From contig DAHVRG010000196.1 of the NCBI GenBank assembly GCA_027322565.1, positions 1 through 6,068 of the forward strand: DNA of 6,068 bases, given 5' to 3'. The notes beneath the pieces are model-generated. The model worked only from the letters and a program-made list of their open reading frames with translations. It was not told where the DNA came from and ran no database searches. The translations under genes and the position numbers were made by a program. This stretch comes from Georgenia sp. (GTDB lineage: Bacteria; Actinomycetota; Actinomycetes; Actinomycetales; Actinomycetaceae). Position 1 is the first letter of the stretch, and the number at the start of each line of letters is the position of its first letter. Of the stretch, positions 1 through 4,776 are shown piece after piece.

Positions 1-1292
1 GGGGCGGCCGGAGGCTCGTGCGGCCAGGCGGCGCAGGTGATCTCCCCGAAGGAGAGTGTGGGTCCGAACGTGGGGGAGATCTCCTCCAGCTCCTTGGCCA
101 GGTCGCGCCAGTCCTCCAGGTCGCCCTCGACGGGGTGGTCGAGGCAGTTGATCGCGATATTGGCCTCGGTGGAGTTCGTCGCGTAGGTGCCGTCCGGCTC
201 CCGCTCGGCGGCGAGGTCGGCGAGGAGGAGCAGCTGGGAGCCGTCCTGCTCGTGCATGGCGGCGTCGAGCGCCGAGGTCAGCAGCATCCAGTAGCTGTCG
301 TCGTAGAGCGGCATGATGATACCGGAGAACATGAGCGGTGCGGTGAGCTCCCGGTCGGTCCCCGTCGGCAGCGGGGTGTGGGAGGCGAGCTCGAGCAGGT
401 TCTGCACCTGCGCGACGGCGGTGTCGACGTCCCCGGTCAGCGGGCAGCTCGAGCCGGCGAGGCAGTCCTCGGCGTAGACGCGCAGCGCCCGCTCGAAGCC
501 GGCCGCCTGCCCGCGGACGAGGTCGGCGGAGCTGAGCGAGGGGTCCAGCCCACCGTCGAGCACCACCCGGCCGACGTTCTCGGGGAACAGCTCGGCGTAG
601 GTCGCGCCCAGGTAGGTGCCGTAGGAGTAGCCCAGGAAGTCGAGGCGCGAGGAGCCGACGACGTGTCGCAGGACGTCGAGGTCGCGGGCGGCGCTGACGG
701 TGTCGACGTGGGCGAGGAGGTCGCCGGTGTTCTCCGCACAGGCTGCCGCAAGCTCCTCGGCGGTCGCGGAGAGGGCGGCCAGCCCGCGCTCCGTCGTCTC
801 GTAGTCCTCGGCGCGGATGCGGTCGAGCTCGGCGTCGCTCACGCAGTCGACCGCGCTGGACTGCCCCACCCCGCGGGGGTCGAAGCCGACGATGTCGTAG
901 CCGTCGAGGAGGTCGGCGGAGAACATGAGCTGCGCCGCTTCGGCGAGCTGGATGCCCGAGCCGCCCGGTCCGCCCGGGTTGACGAAGAGCGAGCCGACCG
1001 GCTCGTCGTCACCGGCGGCACGCCGCTTGACGGCGATCGTGATCGTCTCGCCGTCCGGCTCGGCGTAGTCCATCGGCACGGTGACGTCCGTGCACTCGAA
1101 ACGCGAGCCGCACTCCTCCCAAGTGAGCTCCTGCTCGTAGTAGGCGCTGAGCTCGGCGGGCACGGCGGGCAGCGTCTTCTCGGCCCGCGGGCTCACCGGC
1201 TCCGTACTCGTCTCCGGGGTCTCGGTGGTGGTGCAGGCGACCAGGGCGGTCGCGGCGAGAAGGCAGAGGGCGGCTCGAAGGTTCCGGGTCAC
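1..1292 (-). CDS. Secreted lipoprotein alpha/beta hydrolase, tripeptidyl-aminopeptidase (peptidase S33) type, 3' end outside window
   Basis: I translated the minus strand by hand from a GTG at 1292; the frame stays open to the left edge, giving 430 residues. The N-terminus is a lipoprotein signal: basic MTRNLR, a hydrophobic stretch, then LVAC, making Cys20 the likely lipidated residue, followed by a Thr/Ser/Glu/Pro linker. The protein should therefore be anchored outside the membrane. The alpha/beta-hydrolase fold shows an oxyanion-hole segment NPGGPGGSG (105-113), a GFDPRGVGQS strand-turn (137-146) and the nucleophile elbow GYSYGTYLGA (221-230), with Ser223 as the catalytic serine. Family members are about 500 aa, so the missing part should hold the catalytic Asp and His and the TAP-like C-terminal domain. 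The likely role is releasing short peptides from peptide N-termini outside the cell; the substrate is unproven, and esterase activity is possible. The gene begins 10 nt after the holB stop. No Shine-Dalgarno sequence is visible before the GTG. The start was chosen because it gives a complete signal peptide. Confidence 0.9.
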   Translation of the reverse strand, partial: MTRNLRAALCLLAATALVACTTTETPETSTEPVSPRAEKTLPAVPAELSAYYEQELTWEECGSRFECTDVTVPMDYAEPDGETITIAVKRRAAGDDEPVGSLFVNPGGPGGSGIQLAEAAQLMFSADLLDGYDIVGFDPRGVGQSSAVDCVSDAELDRIRAEDYETTERGLAALSATAEELAAACAENTGDLLAHVDTVSAARDLDVLRHVVGSSRLDFLGYSYGTYLGATYAELFPENVGRVVLDGGLDPSLSSADLVRGQAAGFERALRVYAEDCLAGSSCPLTGDVDTAVAQVQNLLELASHTPLPTGTDRELTAPLMFSGIIMPLYDDSYWMLLTSALDAAMHEQDGSQLLLLADLAAEREPDGTYATNSTEANIAINCLDHPVEGDLEDWRDLAKELEEISPTFGPTLSFGEITCAAWPHEPPAA

Positions 1293-1299
1293 TGGCGCG

Positions 1300-1305
1300 A
1301 GTCTA
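1300..1305 (-). promoter_or_regulatory. Possible -10 hexamer (TAGACT) for a leaderless hydrolase transcript
   Basis: On the minus strand TAGACT fits the actinobacterial TANNNT -10 pattern and ends 7 nt before the GTG at 1292. Transcription would then start at, or one base before, the start codon. Its first three bases are the holB stop codon TAG. No TTGACA-like -35 is visible 17-18 nt upstream (CGCAGG or CCGCAG). In support, the hydrolase start has no Shine-Dalgarno sequence. A six-base match can easily be chance, and read-through from holb would also express the gene. Confidence 0.3.
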
Positions 1306-2493
1306 CAAGCGCACTCCGCCGGCCTGCGGACGCAGCGCGACCATCATCGCCTCGACGGCGAGGAGCGGCGCGACGTTGGCCTCGAGCCGGGTCCGGGCGG
1401 TCGCGACGGCATCCATGCGCTGGAGGGTCTGTTCGGCGGTGGAGTCGGCGGCGAGCGAGCGCACCTCGGTCTCGAGGTCGGCGTGGACGAGCGGGACGTC
1501 GGCGCCGAGCTGGACGACGAGCACGTCGCGGTACAGGGCGAGGAGGTCGACCATCGCGCGGTCGAGCATGTCGCGCTGGGCGCGGGTGGCCCGGCTCTTC
1601 TGCTCCTCCTCGAGGCGGCGCACCTGGGCGCGGACGTTGGGCGGCAACCGGCTCTCCCCCTCGGCGCCGAGGGTGCGCAGCAGCTCGGTCCGCTCCACGG
1701 CGTCCCGCTCCTCGGTGGCCGCCTTGCCCTCGGCCTGGGCGAGCTCGACGAGCTCGGCGGCGGCGAGCACCGCGTCGCCGACCCCGCGCACCCGGCTGGG
1801 CACGGTGAGGATGGACCGCCGGCGCTCCCGGGCCTGCGGGTCCGTGGCGAGCCGGCGTGCGACCCCGACGTGGCTCTGCGCCGCCCGTGCGGCGACGAGC
1901 GCCACCCCGGGGTCGATGCCGTCGCGCCGCACGAGCAGCTCGGCGACGTCCTCCGGGGCCGGGACGCGCAGCGAGACGGTCCGGCAGCGCGAGCGGATGG
2001 TCGGGATGAGGTCCTGTGGGCTGGGGGCGCAGAGCAGCCAGACGGTACGCGGTGGTGGCTCCTCGATGGCCTTGAGGAGGACGTTCGACGTCCGCTCGAC
2101 CATCCGGTCGGCGTCCTCCATGAGCATGACCCGCCAGCGACCCTGGGACGGCGCCTGCTGGGCGTCGGAGACGATCGGGCGGATCTCCTCGATCTTGAAG
2201 CTCACCCGTTCGGTGGTGATGACCTGGAGGTCGGCGTGCGTGCCCCCGAGCGTCGTCGTGCACCCGTGGCACCGGCCGCAGCCGATGTCGCCGGGGTCCG
2301 TGCAGGCCAGGGCCGCGGCGAACGCCCGCGCGGCCACGGAGCGGCCCGAGCCGGGCGGCCCGGTGATGAGCCAGGCGTGCGTCATGCCGCTGGACCGCGC
2401 GCCGCCGTCGGCGACCTCGCGGGCGGCCCGGGCGGCCGAGCGCAGCACGCCGACCGCCTGCGGCTGGCCGACGACGTCGTCCCACACGCTCAC
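1303..2493 (-). CDS. holB: DNA polymerase III subunit delta' (clamp loader)
   Basis: The 396-aa product is the delta' subunit of the clamp-loader complex, which opens the beta sliding clamp and places it on primed DNA. The N-terminal AAA+ module begins MSVWDDVVGQ and has a P-loop GPPGSGRS (45-52). A four-cysteine zinc-binding site follows (Cys64, 72, 75, 78). There is a Walker-B-like strand with EDAD (126-129), the segment LLKAIEEPPP (139-148) and the SRC motif (168-170) typical of clamp-loader subunits. The P-loop lysine is arginine (Arg51), consistent with delta' not being an active ATPase; I recall the same GRS in mycobacterial HolB. The region 240-340 is rich in Arg/Glu/Ala and probably helical, before the C-terminal collar-type helices. 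The GTG start at 2493 overlaps the tmk stop in GTGA, so the two genes are probably translationally coupled; a G-rich stretch lies just upstream. The length is normal for actinobacterial delta'. Confidence 0.95.
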   Translation of the reverse strand: MSVWDDVVGQPQAVGVLRSAARAAREVADGGARSSGMTHAWLITGPPGSGRSVAARAFAAALACTDPGDIGCGRCHGCTTTLGGTHADLQVITTERVSFKIEEIRPIVSDAQQAPSQGRWRVMLMEDADRMVERTSNVLLKAIEEPPPRTVWLLCAPSPQDLIPTIRSRCRTVSLRVPAPEDVAELLVRRDGIDPGVALVAARAAQSHVGVARRLATDPQARERRRSILTVPSRVRGVGDAVLAAAELVELAQAEGKAATEERDAVERTELLRTLGAEGESRLPPNVRAQVRRLEEEQKSRATRAQRDMLDRAMVDLLALYRDVLVVQLGADVPLVHADLETEVRSLAADSTAEQTLQRMDAVATARTRLEANVAPLLAVEAMMVALRPQAGGVRL

Positions 2494-3119
2494 GCGACCA
2501 CCCCCACGAGCGGGGCCACGGCCGCGACGACAGCGGCGTGGACGTCCTCGCGTGACCGGGAGGAGTCGACGACGACGTACCGTTCCGGGTCCGCCGCGGC
2601 GAGGGCGAGGAACGCGGACCGCACCTCCTCGTGGAAGCCGTGCGGCTCGCGCTCCAGCCGGTCCGGACGCCGGGAGCGCCTGCCCGCCGCCGTCGCGGCG
2701 TCGACGTCGAGGACGACGGTGAGGCCGGGCAGCAGGCCACCGGTCGCCCAGAGCGAGAGCTCGCGGATCTCGTCACCGCCCAGGGCGCGTCCGGCGCCCT
2801 GGTAGGCGACCGAGGAGTCGATGTAGCGGTCCGAGACGACGACGGCGCCCCGGGCGAGGGCGGGCCGCACGAGGGTGTGGACGTGGTGGGCACGGTCGGC
2901 CGCGTAGAGCAGTGCCTCGGTGCGGGGGTCGAGATCATCCCCGTGGAGCACCTCGCGGCGCAGCCGGCGCCCCAGCTCCGTCCCGCCCGGCTCCCGCGTG
3001 AGCACGACCTCCCGGCCCTGGCCGGCGAGCCAGTCGCGCAGCAGCCGGGCCTGGGTGCTCTTCCCGGAGCCGTCCCCACCCTCGAACACGATGAACAGGG
3101 CCGCTGCGTCGGTGGTCAC
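2490..3119 (-). CDS. tmk: Thymidylate kinase (dTMP kinase)
   Basis: The 209-aa cytosolic enzyme phosphorylates dTMP to dTDP with ATP, the step before dTTP. It has a P-loop GGDGSGKST (14-22), the REPGGT loop (42-47), the DRY motif (97-99) followed by SSVAYQGAGR (102-111) that forms the dTMP site, and an arginine-rich lid (about 147-157). Basic residues in the lid rather than the P-loop resemble the bacterial type II enzymes. Length is typical. The start is well fixed: an in-frame TAG lies four codons upstream of the GTG at 3119, and the first beta strand (LFIVFEG) begins at residue 8, leaving no room for a later start. That start has no Shine-Dalgarno sequence, and the next gene upstream ends 181 nt away, so it cannot be coupled to it. 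A -10-like hexamer 6 nt upstream suggests leaderless translation. The gene overlaps holB downstream by 4 nt. Confidence 0.96.
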   Translation of the reverse strand: MTTDAAALFIVFEGGDGSGKSTQARLLRDWLAGQGREVVLTREPGGTELGRRLRREVLHGDDLDPRTEALLYAADRAHHVHTLVRPALARGAVVVSDRYIDSSVAYQGAGRALGGDEIRELSLWATGGLLPGLTVVLDVDAATAAGRRSRRPDRLEREPHGFHEEVRSAFLALAAADPERYVVVDSSRSREDVHAAVVAAVAPLVGVVA

Positions 3120-3125
3120 CGGCCC

Positions 3126-3131
3126 AGCCTA
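3126..3131 (-). promoter_or_regulatory. Possible -10 hexamer (TAGGCT) for a leaderless tmk-holB transcript
   Basis: TAGGCT on the minus strand fits TANNNT and ends 6 nt before the tmk GTG, so the predicted first transcribed base is the G of the start codon. This is the geometry of leaderless mRNAs, which are common in actinobacteria. No -35 resembling TTGACA is seen 17-18 nt upstream (TCCGGG or GTCCGG). The absence of a Shine-Dalgarno sequence at a firmly placed start supports the idea; the shortness of the motif limits it. Confidence 0.38.
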
Positions 3132-3162
3132 ACGAGCCGCACGACGCTCCCGGACCGCCCCT

Positions 3163-3181
3163 GTGGAGGACCCCCTCCCAC
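3163..3181 (-). other. Small hairpin in the tmk upstream region
   Basis: On the minus strand GTGGGAGG and CCTCCAC can pair across a 4-nt loop (GGGT): seven base pairs with one bulged G. It lies between the tandem repeats and the tmk start. No T-run follows, so a classical intrinsic terminator is not supported. It may be only a by-product of G/C-rich sequence, or a weak terminator for the oxidoreductase transcript. Confidence 0.2.
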
Positions 3182-3184
3182 CCC

Positions 3185-3309
3185 CGGCGACAGCCCACGT
3201 GCGGCGAGCGCCCACTTGCGGCGAAAGCCCACTTCGTCACCGAGAGCTCACTTCCCGGCGAGAGCTCACTTCCCGGCGACAGCCCGGTTCCCGACGGGGC
3301 TCACTCTCC
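3185..3309. repeat. Array of seven degenerate 17-19 bp tandem repeats
   Basis: Read on the plus strand, units start at 3185, 3202, 3219, 3238, 3256, 3274 and 3292, with lengths 17, 17, 19, 18, 18, 18 and 18. The consensus is close to CGGCGAGAGCTCACTTCC. Units at 3238 and 3256 match at 16 of 18 bases and share GAGCTCACTTCC exactly. Those at 3185, 3202 and 3219 carry CCCAC instead of CTCAC. The unit at 3274 (CGGTT for CACTT) and the last unit are the most diverged. The array fills about two-thirds of the gap between the oxidoreductase and tmk, and the last unit covers the oxidoreductase stop codon. Units abut with no unique spacers. Function is unknown. It could be a dispersed intergenic repeat family, a multi-site protein-binding region or a slippage-derived array. 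Confidence 0.85.
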
Positions 3310-4314
3310 CGGGTAGGCGACCCCGACCTGGCGGCGGACCTCGTCCATCGTCTCGAGCACGGCGACGGTCTCCGCCCACGGGAGCGTCTCGGACTCCAGC
3401 CGCCCGGCCGCGACGCAGCGCGCCACCTCCGCAGCCTCGTACTGGAAGCCGCCGTCGTGCCGCGGGCGGACCGTCGTCCGCTCGTCGCCGCGGGTGACGG
3501 TGAAGGTCGTCGGCCCGTAGAAGGGGCCCTCGACCTCGATCATCCCCTCCGCACCGCTGATCGCCGCGCGACACGGGGTACGCGCCCAGAGCGTCGCGGA
3601 GCACACCGCCAGAGCACGGCTGCCGTAGCGGAGCAGGACGGTCTCCTGGCCGTCGACGTCGGTGTCTGCGAGCGCGCCGGAGGCGAGCACGGCGTCCGGG
3701 GTGCCGAGCAGGTCGTGGGCGAAGGAGATCGGGTAGACGCCGAGGTCGAGCAGCGCACCACCGGCCAGGGCAGGGTTGAGCAGCCGCCCGTCCGGGTCGT
3801 GGTCGAGACGCTGGCCGTGGTCGGCGTGGACGCTGACGACCTCACCGATGGCACCTCTCCGCACGAGGTCGCGGATGGCCACCATGTGGGGCAGGAAGCG
3901 GGTCCACATCGCCTCCATGACGAACACCCCCCGCTCGCGGGCGGCGGCGAACACCTCCTGGGCTTCGGCGGCGTTGCGGGTGAACGCCTTCTCCACGAGG
4001 ACGTGCTTGCCCGCCGCGATCGCCAGCTGGGCGTGCTCGCGGTGCTCGCTGTGCGGGGTGGCGACGTAGACCGCGTCGACGTCCGGGTCGGCGACGAGGT
4101 CGGCGTAACCGCCGTGGGCCCGCGGGATGCCGTGCTCGTCGGCGAAGGCGCGGGCACGCACGAGGTCGCGGGACCCGACCGCCACGACCCGGCCGCTGCT
4201 CAGCGTCGGCACCTGGCGGGCGAAGACGCGCGCGATGCCGCCGGCGCCGAGGACTCCCCACCGGAGGGGCGGCGCCTCGAGAGGGTCGGGGACCGTGGGC
4301 AGCTCGAGCGTCAT
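3301..4314 (-). CDS. Gfo/Idh/MocA oxidoreductase, dihydrodiol / D-xylose dehydrogenase type
   Basis: The 337-aa protein is probably a cytosolic NAD(P)-dependent dehydrogenase acting on a sugar or cyclic polyol. The Rossmann fold opens with WGVLGAGGIA (19-28), then VGSRD (46-50) and VATPHSEH (84-91). The family's catalytic EKP is present as EKA (108-110), keeping Glu108 and Lys109 but with Ala for Pro. MEAMWTRFLP (133-142), HADHG (163-167) and LLDLGVYPISF (188-198) resemble dimeric dihydrodiol dehydrogenase and NADP xylose dehydrogenase, with Tyr194 where many relatives have His. Substrate cannot be settled from sequence. The ATG at 4314 was chosen because it overlaps the preceding stop (ATGA) and sits about 18 codons before the Rossmann strand. 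The same frame stays open upstream to about 4701, but that extension would run through the membrane-protein gene. The gene is probably co-translated with that gene, and its stop lies inside the last unit of the tandem repeat array. Confidence 0.92.
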   Translation of the reverse strand: MTLELPTVPDPLEAPPLRWGVLGAGGIARVFARQVPTLSSGRVVAVGSRDLVRARAFADEHGIPRAHGGYADLVADPDVDAVYVATPHSEHREHAQLAIAAGKHVLVEKAFTRNAAEAQEVFAAARERGVFVMEAMWTRFLPHMVAIRDLVRRGAIGEVVSVHADHGQRLDHDPDGRLLNPALAGGALLDLGVYPISFAHDLLGTPDAVLASGALADTDVDGQETVLLRYGSRALAVCSATLWARTPCRAAISGAEGMIEVEGPFYGPTTFTVTRGDERTTVRPRHDGGFQYEAAEVARCVAAGRLESETLPWAETVAVLETMDEVRRQVGVAYPGE

Positions 4315-4634
4315 CGCGGGCCCTGGTCGGGCCCGGGCAGCGGGTCGTAGCCGTAGCCGGCGGCGGGGCTGTCGGAGTCGAGGGTGGAGACACCCCCGGC
4401 TGACGCATCCGGGCCAGTGGGGCTGCGCTGCTCGACCGCACTCCGCTTGAAGCGGCTGACGACGAGGAGCTCGACGGCGGTGACCGCGACGAAGGCGGCG
4501 ACGAGCAGGCCGGTCGAGATGACGTCGTTGAGCCAGAGCAGGACGAGGCCGACGATGACGAGCCCGCCGACCCAGACGACGGCGAGAAGCTTCTTGACGG
4601 TCGTGGACGGCCCGGGACGGGGACTCTGCTGCAT
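4311..4634 (-). CDS. Small two-helix membrane protein of unknown function
   Basis: I do not recognise this 107-aa protein. A short cytosolic-looking N-terminus with KK (14-15) precedes a first hydrophobic helix (about 16-35, ending VLLWLN). A short turn DVIST leads to a second helix (about 41-60, GLLVAAFVAVTAVELLVVS). RFKR (61-64) follows and would keep the C-terminal side in the cytoplasm by the positive-inside rule, making a helical hairpin. The last 40 residues are Pro/Ser/Gly/Asp-rich and probably disordered (for example GYGYDPLPGPDQG). The ATG at 4634 was chosen because it starts just before the helices; the open frame continues upstream into antisense topA, which is implausible. Its stop overlaps the oxidoreductase start by 4 nt (ATGA), so the two are likely expressed together. 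Only GGGG immediately upstream resembles a ribosome site, and it is very close to the ATG. Codon use fits the neighbours. Confidence 0.8.
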   Translation of the reverse strand: MQQSPRPGPSTTVKKLLAVVWVGGLVIVGLVLLWLNDVISTGLLVAAFVAVTAVELLVVSRFKRSAVEQRSPTGPDASAGGVSTLDSDSPAAGYGYDPLPGPDQGPR

Positions 4635-4696
4635 GGCCCCGATGCTGCCACACGCGGCGCCGGCGGTGGGCGAGGCTTCCACCCGCGCCGGGACAT

Positions 4697-4732
4697 CGCA
4701 CCGCGCCGCGGGGAGATCGGCAGCGCGGTGCG
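4697..4732 (-). terminator. Inverted repeat downstream of topA, probable U-tract-less terminator
   Basis: CGCACCGCGC (4697-4706) and GCGCGGTGCG (4723-4732) are perfect reverse complements: a 10-bp stem with a 16-nt loop. A further GC pair of steps (4708-4709 with 4720-4721) is possible after one mismatch. It begins 44 nt past the topA stop, in the 142-nt gap before the membrane-protein gene. No T-run follows on either strand, as in many high-GC actinobacterial hairpins thought to act as terminators. A regulator-binding dyad is the main alternative. The rest of the gap (4635-4696 and 4733-4776) holds nothing else I can support. Confidence 0.5.
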
Positions 4733-4776
4733 GTCTCGACGGCGGGTCCCGGGTGCGCCCCGACAGCGCCGCGCGG

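Noticed and set aside
18..1808. Plus-strand open frame of 596 codons
   Set aside because: It runs antisense through the hydrolase and half of holB, is dominated by Gly/Arg/Ala/Val, and shows no domain. Long antisense frames are expected at this GC content.
1225..2805. Plus-strand open frame of 526 codons opposite holB and tmk
   Set aside because: Composition is a mirror of the codon bias of the real genes, with no recognisable motif. The opposite strand encodes clear HolB and Tmk.
1289..3079. Minus-strand open frame of 596 codons covering holB and most of tmk
   Set aside because: It is an out-of-frame shadow of tmk and holB, extremely Arg/Pro-rich, with no plausible protein content.
3185..3309. 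CRISPR array
   Set aside because: Units are 17-19 bp, degenerate and directly abutting, with no unique spacers and no cas genes nearby.
3163..4350. Plus-strand frame of 395 codons through the repeat array and oxidoreductase
   Set aside because: The repeated RELTSRR-like peptide comes from translating the DNA repeats; unit lengths of 17 and 19 break any peptide repeat, and the rest is antisense to a real gene.
4315..4701. Longer N-terminus for the oxidoreductase
   Set aside because: The extension is Arg/Pro-rich and overlaps the whole membrane-protein gene in another frame. The ATG at 4314 gives a normal Gfo/Idh length and an ATGA overlap.
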